Source: JBEKYD01 sp049509915 (lineage in GTDB: Bacteria; Acidobacteriota; Terriglobia; Bryobacterales; Bryobacteraceae). Taken from it: a stretch of 64,000 nucleotides of DNA. The stretch is from positions 5,412 through 69,411 of the forward strand of contig JBEKZL010000002.1 of assembly GCA_049509915.1 (NCBI GenBank). Reading direction: 5' to 3'. The stretch's first letter is position 1. Each line of letters starts with the position of its first letter. A program made the translations under genes and the position numbers. The notes beneath the pieces were generated by a model, which was not told the origin of the DNA, searched no databases, and saw nothing but the letters and a program-made list of their open reading frames with translations. Below, in pieces: positions 36,157-44,497 of the stretch.

Positions 36157-37965
36157 TCAGGCGGCGACGGGTATACGTAGAGTAAACGTCGTTCCCTTTC
36201 CCGGCTGGCTGGAAAACTCGATTGTACCATCGTGCAATTGCACCATCCGGAAAGTCATTGCCAGGCCGATGCCGGAGCCTTTTTCCTTGGTAGTGAAATA
36301 CAACCGAAAGATCTTTTCGCTCAATGCCGGCGGAATTCCCGGACCGCTGTCGGAAATCCGGATCTCGGCGGTGGTGGCCGAGGAGTGGCACGCCAGCCGC
36401 AATTCGCCCCCCTGCGGCATGGCCTCGATGGCGTTCACCACCACATTCAGCACAGCCTGTTTGAAAAGGTCACGATCGACCCGCACCGGCGCGCCGCCGG
36501 AATCGTCTTCCAGCATCACGCGAATCCCGGCCGCCTCGGCCTGCGGCCGCGCCAGCGCCACCATCTCCTCCAGCAGCTCGCTGACTGGCAGCGTCGTCAT
36601 TGACAGCTCCACCGGCCGGGTAAAATCCAGAAAGGTCTTCACCACCCGGTCCAGCCGCGCGATCTCGCTCGAGATGATGTCGATCTGCGGCTCGATCGCC
36701 GTGTCTCCACGGGCCAGCTTGGCCCGCGCCACCTCCACGTGCAGCAGCATGGCATTCAGCGGGTTCTTCACTTCGTGCGCCACGCCGCCCGATACCCGGC
36801 TTAACGCCGCCAGCCGGTCGGCGGTTTGCAATTCGCGCCCCAACTGGCGCCGCGCTTCGGCGTCGCGCAGCCGCACCACCAGGCCGGAGCCCCGCGGCGC
36901 GGTTTCGAGCAAATCCACCGAGAGCAGCACCGCCGGCATACCGCTCGATGCGTCCCCCAAAGACGCTGCCGCCACCCGCCGGTTGCGAAGCGGGCGCCCG
37001 GTGTGCGCCGCCTGCCCGACGATCAACCCCAACGCCGTCGTGTCCGGAAACACCTCGCCCACCCCCAGCCCCACCAGTTCCCCGCGCCCGCGGCCGACGA
37101 ATTTCTCCACCGTGCCGGACGCGAAAATCAGACGGTTCTCGCGGTTGAAGATGAACACCGCTTCTTCCAGGTCCGCCAACAGCCGGTCCAGGTTACCGCG
37201 CAGGTCGGATACTTCGTACTGAGCCCCGCGCAATCGCTGGCTCAGAATGTCCACGTTGGAAGCCATGATCGAGACTTCGTCGTTCGCCCGCCGCTCGCGC
37301 GCCGCCTCGGCGGGTTCGTATTTGCCGCTGGCAACCAGCTCCAACTGCCGCCGCAGACGCCCGAGGGGGCGCAGTGCCACGGCCGAAAACAGCATGGTCA
37401 CGATGGCCGCCCCCGCCACCGACAACAGGTCGAACTTGAAATTGCGCTCTAAGCGCGGCAAAATGTCGCTGCTGATCAGCGCCGGGTGAATCACTACCCG
37501 CACATAGATCGTCGGCGGGCTCAGGGTTCTCTCCAACTGGTAAAAGTTCGCCTTGGCATTCAGCATCTCCAGCTTGCCGTACCAGCCCGTATCCGTCACC
37601 ACGGATTGAAAACTGGCGTAGCGGGGCATAATCTTTCCGACGTTCTCGGCGATGCTGTCGGCCAGGATTCGGTCGTTCTCGCTTGCCACGGCGATCTCCA
37701 AAATCGCGCTCGCCTTTGCCATATTGTCGCGCAGCATGTTCGCCAGGTCCGGATCTTGCAAGGCTTGGTCAAGAGGGGTCGAGAGCTGCCGGTTCAGCGA
37801 GTTCTTCACCATGTCGGTGGCGAAGATGCACACGCTCGAGGCGCGGTCCAGCGTAGATTGAAACTGCACTTGCAGTTCTTCGGCCAGGTCGACCGCCGAA
37901 AGAAATGCCACCATCAGGACGTTCACCAACGCAAACGCGAGTGTCAGCCTGAGGCGGAGATTCAT
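36157..37965 (-). CDS. Membrane sensor histidine kinase (NtrB-like, HAMP-PAS)
   Basis: A 602-aa kinase. TM1 is at residues 6-28 (RLTLAFALVNVLMVAFLSAV), followed by a periplasmic sensor of about 160 aa. TM2 lies at about 185-205 (LLSVAGAAIVTMLFSAVAL). A HAMP linker (RPLGRLRRQLELVASG) and a PAS domain (EEAVFIFNRENRLIFASGTV) precede the HisKA motif GGVAHEVKNPLNAMLLHVEV (phospho-accepting His). The HATPase boxes NVVVNAIEAMPQGG, SDSGPGIPP and GSGIGLAM complete it. The PAS and H-box style match NtrB/ZraS-type kinases that pair with sigma54 activators. No response regulator lies next to it, so its partner is elsewhere. Confidence 0.9.
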   Translation of the reverse strand: MNLRLRLTLAFALVNVLMVAFLSAVDLAEELQVQFQSTLDRASSVCIFATDMVKNSLNRQLSTPLDQALQDPDLANMLRDNMAKASAILEIAVASENDRILADSIAENVGKIMPRYASFQSVVTDTGWYGKLEMLNAKANFYQLERTLSPPTIYVRVVIHPALISSDILPRLERNFKFDLLSVAGAAIVTMLFSAVALRPLGRLRRQLELVASGKYEPAEAARERRANDEVSIMASNVDILSQRLRGAQYEVSDLRGNLDRLLADLEEAVFIFNRENRLIFASGTVEKFVGRGRGELVGLGVGEVFPDTTALGLIVGQAAHTGRPLRNRRVAAASLGDASSGMPAVLLSVDLLETAPRGSGLVVRLRDAEARRQLGRELQTADRLAALSRVSGGVAHEVKNPLNAMLLHVEVARAKLARGDTAIEPQIDIISSEIARLDRVVKTFLDFTRPVELSMTTLPVSELLEEMVALARPQAEAAGIRVMLEDDSGGAPVRVDRDLFKQAVLNVVVNAIEAMPQGGELRLACHSSATTAEIRISDSGPGIPPALSEKIFRLYFTTKEKGSGIGLAMTFRMVQLHDGTIEFSSQPGKGTTFTLRIPVAA

Positions 37966-37968
37966 GGC

Positions 37969-38940
37969 TTACGAGACCGCGAGCAGCAGCTTGCCGGCGG
38001 TGTGGCGCCCTTCCAGGTCGCGGTGCGCCTGGGCCGCTTCGGCCAACGGGTAGGAGCGGTCGATGCGCAGCTTCAGCTTACCCGCGCCGATCCAGTTCAG
38101 CACGTCCGTGGCGCGCCAGAGCAGCTCGTCGCGCGTGGCCACGTGGTGCCCCAGGCTGGGCCGGGTCACGAATAGCGAGCCCCTGGCGTTCAAAATGTTC
38201 AGATCCACCGGCGGCACCGGACCGCTGGATTGGCCGAATAAAGCCAGCAATCCGCGCGGGCGCAACGAGCCCAGGCTCTTTTGAAAGGTGGATTGCCCCA
38301 CCGAGTCGTACACCACGTCAACGCCCCGCCCGGCGGTGAGGCGCTTCACCTCGGCTTCAAAATCCTGTTCGGTATAAAGAATGGTGTCGTCGGCGCCGTG
38401 CTCGCGCGCGATAGCCGCCTTGGCGGGGGTGGAAACGGTGCCGAATACCCGCGCTTCCGCCAGCTTGGCCATCTGCACCACCAGGCCGCCAGCCCCGCCC
38501 GCCGCGGCGTGCACCAGGCAGGTTTCGCCGCGTTTCAGCGGATAGGTGGAGTGGGTCAGATAGTGGGCCGTCATGCCCTGCAGCATGGCCGCGGCGCCGG
38601 TTCGAAAGTCCACCGCGTCGGGCAGCTTCACCAGCATGGCTGCCGGCACCGCCGCGTACTCGGCGTAAGAACCGCGCGCCATGGCGTAAGCCACGCGGTC
38701 CCCAACCGCTACCTCGGCTACATCCGGACCGACGGCTTCCACCGTGCCCGCGGCTTCGTTGCCGAGCGCAATCGGCCGCTCGGCTTTGTATAGCCCGGTG
38801 CGGAAGTAAACGTCGATGAAGTTCACTCCGCTGACTGCAATCCGCACCAGCGCCTGTCCGGGGCCCGGTTCAGGCGTTGGCACGTCCACCAACTGCATGC
38901 TCTCCGGGCCGCCCGGCTCGAAGACTCGAATGGCTTTCAT
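37969..38940 (-). CDS. qor: NADPH:quinone oxidoreductase, zeta-crystallin type
   Basis: A 323-aa MDR-superfamily enzyme lacking zinc ligands, as expected for QOR. It has MKAIRVFEPGGPESMQLVDV, then SGVNFIDVYFRTGLYKAERP, the cofactor motif LVHAAAGGAGGLVVQMAKLA and VVYDSVGQSTFQKSL. LLALFGQSSGPVPPVDL is also typical of QOR. Cytosolic two-step reduction of quinones using NADPH. The start (ATGA) overlaps the stop of the upstream hypothetical gene by four bases, and the gene ends 3 nt before the kinase start, so three genes form one unit. Confidence 0.9.
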   Translation of the reverse strand: MKAIRVFEPGGPESMQLVDVPTPEPGPGQALVRIAVSGVNFIDVYFRTGLYKAERPIALGNEAAGTVEAVGPDVAEVAVGDRVAYAMARGSYAEYAAVPAAMLVKLPDAVDFRTGAAAMLQGMTAHYLTHSTYPLKRGETCLVHAAAGGAGGLVVQMAKLAEARVFGTVSTPAKAAIAREHGADDTILYTEQDFEAEVKRLTAGRGVDVVYDSVGQSTFQKSLGSLRPRGLLALFGQSSGPVPPVDLNILNARGSLFVTRPSLGHHVATRDELLWRATDVLNWIGAGKLKLRIDRSYPLAEAAQAHRDLEGRHTAGKLLLAVS

Positions 38941-39503
38941 ACTTGCCTCCCGCGCAATATTCGCCGCCCGTGTACCAGGCCGGCATAGAGTAACAGGTAC
39001 AGAAAAGTGAACGGGAACGAAATCACCTGGGCCAGCATGCGTACGGCGCCGGCTTCGGCCAGGCCGGCGCGCATCAGCACGAACTGGCGGATCAAGCCGA
39101 AGTGCAGCCGATCGAGCCAGAAGTAGTCGCCGTTCTCATTGATGACGAAGACTTTGGCCGGAATCCGCAGCGCCAGCGCCCATTTCCACTTGGTCATCAG
39201 CGGCTCGGCGGAACATACGATTCCCAGCAGCGCATATCGGTTGGCCCGCAGCAGCCGGTAGAGCCGTGCGCGCCCTTGCCGCCCACGGTAATCCGCCACG
39301 CGATAGATCCTGGTGGTGGCGGGGTCGAATCCGGCCGGGAGTGCCGCGAAGCACGACACCAGGTCGATCGGGACATCCGGTCCCCAAGTCCGCCGCAACC
39401 CGCCGATCACCCGCTCGACAATCCCGCGCGACCCGCTCTCCACCAGCAGGATCGAGGTAGGTTCCGGCAACCGGCCCGTGATGAAGTAACGCACTTCTAT
39501 CAA
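38937..39503 (-). CDS. Hypothetical protein, glycosyltransferase-like with C-terminal membrane helix
   Basis: A 188-aa protein with Rossmann-like alternation (ILLVESGSRGIVERVIGGLR, then GPDVPIDLVSCFA and YALLGIVCSAEPLMTKWKWA). A C-terminal hydrophobic segment (VISFPFTFLYLLLYAGLVHG) ends in basic RRILRGRQV. It resembles acidobacterial small proteins placed near glycosyltransferases, with WLDRLHFGLIRQF, but no catalytic motif is visible. First gene of a unit with qor and the kinase. Function unknown. Confidence 0.55.
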   Translation of the reverse strand: MIEVRYFITGRLPEPTSILLVESGSRGIVERVIGGLRRTWGPDVPIDLVSCFAALPAGFDPATTRIYRVADYRGRQGRARLYRLLRANRYALLGIVCSAEPLMTKWKWALALRIPAKVFVINENGDYFWLDRLHFGLIRQFVLMRAGLAEAGAVRMLAQVISFPFTFLYLLLYAGLVHGRRILRGRQV

Positions 39504-39649
39504 TATAGCGTGAGGGGCCGTGGTCGCCGTATGGGACCGTAGGCGCGAAGCTCAAGGAGAGCCCAATTGTCGCCGAATGGGGTCCCCCTCGGCTCGCACC
39601 GTGGCTGCCCAACGTGCATTCATTCCGGATTTTGGCAATACTGAGGACG

Positions 39650-40444
39650 ATGCCTGTAAAGCTGGATGTTCGCTCGTTCGTCCCCGAAATCAAGGAGCTG
39701 CAGACTCTATGGGCCAGTCGCGTTATTGACCGACTTAGCAGCAAGACGCCGGACCTTCGGTTGCTGGTGTGTCTTGATAGGGAAGATGCCCACCTGCTTG
39801 TCCCCGAGCGTGATACGCGCGGCTTCTTCCAGCCTAGCGACCGCTACTATTATCAAACCCTGCCTTGGCCTGAATACCTGGCGAGGGAGCTCAAAACCAT
39901 AAGAAATACTGGACATCAGGCGGCATACAACTATGATTGCGTTATATACGTGCCGAACCGGACCTGCGAACGCGAGGAGAGCCTCACTATGACCCTTGCG
40001 CACGAGATGACGCACTTCATTCAGTTCGGATCGCAATGGCGTACATGGGCGTGGAATTCCGTTGCCACGAACTTGAGGAAAGAAACCATCCTCGCTAAGC
40101 GTCTCGCCTGGAAGGACATCCCGATCGAGTTTGAGGCAAGGCTCATTGCAAAGCGGATCAGCGAGGAATTGCTCGGTCCGCGAGGAACGGCCGAATACGT
40201 CGAGTCCAGGATCGAGGAGAACGTGAACGACCGCGATGTGGCGGACTGGAAATTCATCAAGGGCCTCGATCCGCGAGGCATCTGCAACACTGTCGACATG
40301 ACTAAAGCGCTTTACCGCCGGCTGGCGGACATCAGGGACAAGCTGCTGAGGTCGCTTGACGAAAAGAAGGTGCGCTTCCCCGACTTCCGCCAGCTGGATC
40401 TGAGTGAGATGCTGCCCGATAGGGCGAATGGCGCCACGGTCTAG
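39650..40444 (+). CDS. Putative zinc metallopeptidase-like protein (HEMTH motif)
   Basis: ATG 39650 (MPVKLDVRSFVPEIKELQTL) gives 264 aa; the frame is open 12 codons earlier. Near residue 118 it has LTMTLAHEMTHFIQFGSQWR, an HExxH zinc-binding helix. About 50 residues on, IPIEFEARLIAKRISEELLG supplies a candidate third ligand (Glu) in the gluzincin arrangement HExxH...E. No signal peptide or membrane segment is visible. It lies between unrelated genes in the accessory island and uses less GC-rich codons than neighbours. No named family recognised; function unknown. Confidence 0.6.
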   Translation: MPVKLDVRSFVPEIKELQTLWASRVIDRLSSKTPDLRLLVCLDREDAHLLVPERDTRGFFQPSDRYYYQTLPWPEYLARELKTIRNTGHQAAYNYDCVIYVPNRTCEREESLTMTLAHEMTHFIQFGSQWRTWAWNSVATNLRKETILAKRLAWKDIPIEFEARLIAKRISEELLGPRGTAEYVESRIEENVNDRDVADWKFIKGLDPRGICNTVDMTKALYRRLADIRDKLLRSLDEKKVRFPDFRQLDLSEMLPDRANGATV

Positions 40445-40537
40445 ACAGCGGCAACCAAGTTCACGCCTCTTCGGCAGGGAGCCATTCCGCGAAGGCGAAA
40501 TTCGGGACAGTGGGGGCGGAACAATACTGACACTCAT

Positions 40538-41438
40538 CTAGGGGCACCCTGACGCGCTTGGCCGAATCACTACCGAGCTTAACCCGGCATCTCTCAACAG
40601 GAGGCGGATGGCGCCCTGATCTGAGCTGAAATGCGGGGCCAGCACGACCTCCGTGACGATGTCGGCCGTGCAGATCGGCAGTTCAAAGCAGCAGACGCCG
40701 TCGGGCCTCGTGAAGGATCCAAACCCCTTTTGGCCCTCTTTCTGAATAACCAATATTCGCCACTCTTGCTGATCGCTCCAATACTTGGACTTCACGCTTT
40801 GCGTCAAACTGGCCAGATACTTGTTCGCGTGGCTCCGAATTTCATGAACCATTTGATCCTTGCAGCTCTTGGAGGCTAAGCGGCGCAGCTCGACCACCTT
40901 CTCGCCCTCGAAGAACTCTCGAACCATCTCCTGCTGGCGTGGGAGTTCGTAGTTCATGGGGAAAAGTGCGATCTTCCTTGCGCGGCACCATTCGTCGAGA
41001 CCGCGCTGGTCAAAGCCAATCGCATACCCCGTGCAGCTAGCATATTTCTCCCACTGGCTCGGAAGTTCCGCGGTCGCTGAGAAGCAGGCTACGTGTGTGC
41101 ACCAGGTCCTCCACACGTCCCTGACGACCTCTGGCGACGCCACGGCTCGAAGGTAGTACCTTGTATCCCCGTTTTCGTCCCTTTCATCCACGACTGGTCT
41201 GATCACCTCCGTGAATGCGTACTTAATCTCGGTCCGATCATCCATACACAGCACGTCGGAGGCCCACAGCTTTCCGGAGCGCACTATCTTGCAGAACGCG
41301 TCGTGCTTGCAGTAGTGGTACAAAAGTTGTTGGCGGCCCTGGCACTTCGACGTACTTCTTCCAGATGGCCTCGTATCGTCTATTGAGAGCGGCGATTACA
41401 GCTTCGGTCGAGCCGTAACGTCGTCGCGGCTTGCTCAT
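40538..41438 (-). pseudogene. DUF2971 gene broken by a one-base insertion
   Basis: From 41323 the frame reads (L)YHYCKHDAFCKIVRSGKLW and ASDVLCMDDRTEIKYAF. These, with WCTHVACFSATAELPSQWEK, YASCTGYAIGFDQRGL and DQQEWRILVI, are the DUF2971 pattern. The natural N-terminus lies one frame over, starting at ATG 41438: MSKPRRRYGSTEAVIAALNR, RYEAIWKKYVEVPGPPTT. The frames meet in a run of four T on the minus strand (A on plus, 41322-41325). Removing one base gives a seamless VPGPPTTLYHYCKH. Either a real frameshift or a sequencing error; a TTG restart at 41323 could still make the C-terminal 261 residues. DUF2971 has no fixed function. Confidence 0.72.
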
Positions 41439-41607
41439 ACTGAAAGTTTCTCTCGAAAACGTCAACGGCGCTCTGAGGGGGCGCAGGGGTTGCTGTCCCT
41501 GGCTACCTATAGCCTTGCCGGACGCGGTCAGCACGTTTGGTTGATGCCGAATAACGGCGAACCAACAAGGAACGCCGGGATGCGCGATAATCAAGGAAGG
41601 AATCACC

Positions 41608-41880
41608 ATGATTCATCAGGCAAGGGAGCTGTCCCCGGCGCAGCGAGCGGCCGCCGAACTGCTGCTCGGCCGTCCGCTTGACGACAGCGAGTCGATCAGC
41701 GTGCAGGCGTTCGATCCCGTCCCGGTTTCCGAGCAACGGCGGCGCGAAGTGTCGGGGGAACTCCGAAGGTTGTTCAGCGAAGTGGACCTGCACCTGCGGC
41801 CGGCTACAAGCGACGAAGCTGAGGAAATATTCACAGAGGCGATGCGGAGCAGCCGGCCGCAGTATCGCACTCACCGTTGA
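41608..41880 (+). CDS. Antitoxin of a type II PIN toxin-antitoxin pair
   Basis: A 90-aa protein with a good ribosome site (AAGGAAGG at 41593-41600). The N-terminus LSPAQRAAAELLLGRPLDD then SISVQAFDPVPV resembles the small antitoxins linked to PIN-family toxins. The C-terminal half is charged and helical (RRREVSGELRRLFSEVDLHL), suitable for toxin binding. Its stop overlaps the toxin TTG start by four bases (TTGA), the translational coupling typical of toxin-antitoxin operons. Family name not recognised; assignment rests on size and position. Confidence 0.65.
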   Translation: MIHQARELSPAQRAAAELLLGRPLDDSESISVQAFDPVPVSEQRRREVSGELRRLFSEVDLHLRPATSDEAEEIFTEAMRSSRPQYRTHR

Positions 41881-42311
41881 AGATCACCCTGGATTCGACG
41901 ATCCTTGTCAGGGCTTTTACCGACACCGGAGGTCTTGCCCGGCGTCTGCTGTCCACGATCCTGGATGGGAATCACGGTCTCGTTTTGTCGAGCGAGATAC
42001 TCGCAGAAACATCAAGGGTCCTCCGCTATCCCAGGATGCAGTCGCGGCACGGAATGTCTGAAGGCAGGATCTACGAGTACATTATGTTCCTTCAAGCGGC
42101 GGCGATGATGGTCCGCCCCGATCCGATGCTGGTTGCGCCGATTCGGGACCCGAACGATATTGTTGTCCTCCAAACGGCGATGATTGGGGGCGCCGACGCA
42201 ATCTGCACCACGGACGGGGATTTCTTCACTCCTCCTGCAGCGGCATTTCTCCAATCGCTCAATATCCTGGTGTTCACCGACGCGGAACTGATGCAACGTC
42301 TGCGCTCCTGA
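41877..42311 (+). CDS. PIN-domain toxin of a type II TA module
   Basis: A 144-aa protein starting at TTG 41877. The PIN fold is shown by KITLDSTILVRAF (Asp5), then LVLSSEILAETSRVLRYP (conserved Glu) and APIRDPNDIVVLQTAMIGGA with ICTTDGDFF (acidic cluster). It best fits the putative toxin-antitoxin PIN family (COG1569/TIGR00305 type; RDP.D..vL..A...a..ivT.D.DL). Predicted Mg-dependent ribonuclease. The usual DTN at the first strand is DST here. Paired with the 90-aa upstream gene. A different, dead VapC-like PIN remnant lies at 3723-4043. Confidence 0.85.
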   Translation: MKITLDSTILVRAFTDTGGLARRLLSTILDGNHGLVLSSEILAETSRVLRYPRMQSRHGMSEGRIYEYIMFLQAAAMMVRPDPMLVAPIRDPNDIVVLQTAMIGGADAICTTDGDFFTPPAAAFLQSLNILVFTDAELMQRLRS

Positions 42312-42539
42312 CTCCCGCGACAACGACGACCCGATCCCGATTGAGGAACCAAGTCTGGTCCGATGACCGCTCGAACCGGGATCACGCAACGCAGCGTCCA
42401 AGTAAAGGTCCCGTGAACAGAAACCCAGCCCTTCGGTTCATGCTTCCGCTCGGCGTGGCCAGCCTCTTCGCCGATGCTGCCTACGAAGGATCCCGTTTTC
42501 CCTGAGAGCTGCGCGAGAATAGAGCGGAGCGAGACTCTT

Positions 42540-43088
42540 ATGCCACGCTATTTTGCTTTCCTCCGTGCCATCAATGTGGGTGGGCACCACCTGGTCAAAA
42601 TGGAAGCCCTGCGCGGGCACTTCGAGGACCTGGGATTTGCCGCGGTGGAGACTTTCATCGCCAGCGGCAACGTGATCTTCCAGGCGAAATCGGCCAAGTC
42701 CGCGAACTTGGAACGTAAGATCGAGCGGCACCTGGAACGGGTCTTGGGACATCCGGTAGCGACCTTTCTGCGGACGGAGTCCGAACTGGCTGCGATCCAC
42801 ACCCACGCGGTGGATGGGCTCGAAGGCGCACCCGTGCCCAATATCGGTTTTCTGGCCGCGCCCATCGGCGGCCAAGCCCGGGCGGCGCTGGAGGCGCTGC
42901 GGACACCCACCGACGAGTTTCACCTCCATGGCCGGGAAATGTACTGGCTGTGCCGCACCCGCCAAAGCGAATCGACCGTCACCATTGCCCGGCTGGAACG
43001 CGCCATTGAGGCCAAGATTACGTTTCGGGGCGCCGGCACGGTGGCCAGGCTGGCGGCCAGGTACAGATTGACCGGTACGTGTGCGTGA
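42540..43088 (+). CDS. DUF1697 domain protein
   Basis: ATG 42540 gives 182 aa, full length for the family, starting MPRYFAFLRAINVGGHHLVK, then MEALRGHFEDLGFAAVETFI-ASGNVIF. This is the DUF1697 signature (y.alLRgiNVGg.n.vkMa.Lr..le.lGf..V.TyiqSGNvvF). The second part has AAIHTHAVDG and REMYWLCRTRQSES. Cytosolic protein of unknown function, widespread in soil bacteria. The preceding frame to 42474 lacks the conserved start and is disregarded. No operon partner. Confidence 0.9.
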   Translation: MPRYFAFLRAINVGGHHLVKMEALRGHFEDLGFAAVETFIASGNVIFQAKSAKSANLERKIERHLERVLGHPVATFLRTESELAAIHTHAVDGLEGAPVPNIGFLAAPIGGQARAALEALRTPTDEFHLHGREMYWLCRTRQSESTVTIARLERAIEAKITFRGAGTVARLAARYRLTGTCA

Positions 43089-43528
43089 CGCCGTTGTGCA
43101 TTGTTGTGCACGTAGCGAGGACTTCCAGCCCCAAGGCCGCCGCGTGGCATCGCGCGCCCAGGCGCCCTCGCGTGTCATCATCCTCTCACCGCTGCAAGCG
43201 GTAACGAAGGCACCCAGCTGTTGAAAATAAATGCCGTCAGCAGCAGTCGACCGCGCGGACGATCCCAAGACCCACCCAGGCCCCATTCTCGCCGGCGGGC
43301 GGCTAAAAATAGTGAAGCACGGCAGTAAGATCCCCGCCTCCGGGACCAGGTGGTGGCGCGCTACCGCAAGCTGGATCTTCCGGGCTACTGTGCGGCCTGA
43401 ACGCCGAACTGACCCCGCACTTCGCCTCTGTCGGAAAGCCGGCGGGCGTCACCATGTCTTATCCCAAGGACTATGTGAAGCAGCAACTTAGCTACGCCGC
43501 CATGTACGGGGTACAATAGCATTGGTCG
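43089..43528 (+). pseudogene. Intergenic debris with a C-terminal gene remnant (43340-43519)
   Basis: Two phases carry protein-like tails. One reads DQVVARYRKLDLPGYCAA before a stop near 43400. The other reads LCGLNAELTPHFASVGKPAG, VTMSYPKDYVKQQLSYAAMY, GVQ, to a TAG at 43517-43519. They overlap at CTGTGCGGCCTGAACGCC, so a single frameshift separates them, and the composite looks like the C-terminus of one lost protein. Family not identified. The part 43089-43339 holds nothing I can support. Confidence 0.35.
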
Positions 43529-44497
43529 ATGGCCGCCCAGCTCCAAGCCGCGCCGGATCTCCCCGACTTAGTCGACTTGCGCCAACTTACGGCGCACGAT
43601 CTGGAGCCGGTCCTGCGCGAGGAGATCGCTTCCTGGCACGAGGGGCTGGAGTGGGACTTCCAGAAGTCGGCCGATCTGGTGCGCCGCTTCGTCGACGGGC
43701 GCGCTCTGAGCGGCGTGGCGTTGCGCATTCGCGGCAGCGTGGCCGGCTACCTCTATTACGTTCTCGAAGACAGGAAAGGCCTGATCGGCGACCTGTACAT
43801 CTTGCGCGAGCACCGCACCGTGCCCCGCGAGGACCTGCTTCTCGCGACCGCCGTTGGGGCCATGATTTCGAGCCGCGCGGTAACCCGCATCGAAGCCCAG
43901 ATCCTGATGCTGGACAACGCGCCCGCGCGGCAAGTCCCGCACGGCCCGTTTGCCGGCGTATTCAAGCGGAATTTCATGCGCTTGGATCTTCTTCAGCCCG
44001 CCCTTCCGGCGCCCGTCGCGGCGCGTCCCGTCCGTTTCGGAGTCTTTTCCGACCACGACCAGGAAGCCGCCGCTCAACTCATCGCCGATGCCTACCGCGG
44101 CCATATCGATAGCCGCATCAACGATCAGTACCGCAGCCTTTCCGGCGCCCGCGCTTTTCTGTTCAACATCGTGCAATACCCCGGCTGCGGGTCTTTCTTC
44201 CGTCCCGCCTCTTTTGCGGCATTCGATGGCGCCGGCCGTTTGTGCGGAATCTCTCTGGCCAGCCTGGTGGCCCCGGAATCCGGCCATCTCACCCAAATCT
44301 GCGTCCTGCCCGAGTATCGCGGCGCCGGAATCGGCCGCGCTCTGATCGCCAGGTCGCTGGCCCGCCTCGGCGAGATGGGCTGCCGTTCCGCCAGTCTCAC
44401 CGTCACCGCCGCCAATCAGGGGGCCGTCGCGCTCTACCAGCGTATCGGCTTCCGCGTAGTGCGCCGTTTCCCCGCGTTCGCATGGGAGGGGTTTTAG
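43529..44497 (+). CDS. Tandem GNAT acetyltransferase
   Basis: A 322-aa protein with two GNAT folds. The C-terminal one is complete: ASFAAFDGAGRLCGISLASL, then LTQICVLPEYRGAGIGRALI (acetyl-CoA loop PEYRGAGIG) and LTVTAANQGAVALYQRIGFR. The N-terminal one (about 1-150) has LRIRGSVAGYLYYVLEDRKG then LIGDLYILREHRTVPREDLL but lacks the R-x-x-G-x-G loop, so it is probably degenerate. Start ATG 43529. It overlaps the next GT2 gene by 16 nt and heads a second glycan cluster. It may acetylate an amino sugar; not proven. Confidence 0.8.
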   Translation: MAAQLQAAPDLPDLVDLRQLTAHDLEPVLREEIASWHEGLEWDFQKSADLVRRFVDGRALSGVALRIRGSVAGYLYYVLEDRKGLIGDLYILREHRTVPREDLLLATAVGAMISSRAVTRIEAQILMLDNAPARQVPHGPFAGVFKRNFMRLDLLQPALPAPVAARPVRFGVFSDHDQEAAAQLIADAYRGHIDSRINDQYRSLSGARAFLFNIVQYPGCGSFFRPASFAAFDGAGRLCGISLASLVAPESGHLTQICVLPEYRGAGIGRALIARSLARLGEMGCRSASLTVTAANQGAVALYQRIGFRVVRRFPAFAWEGF

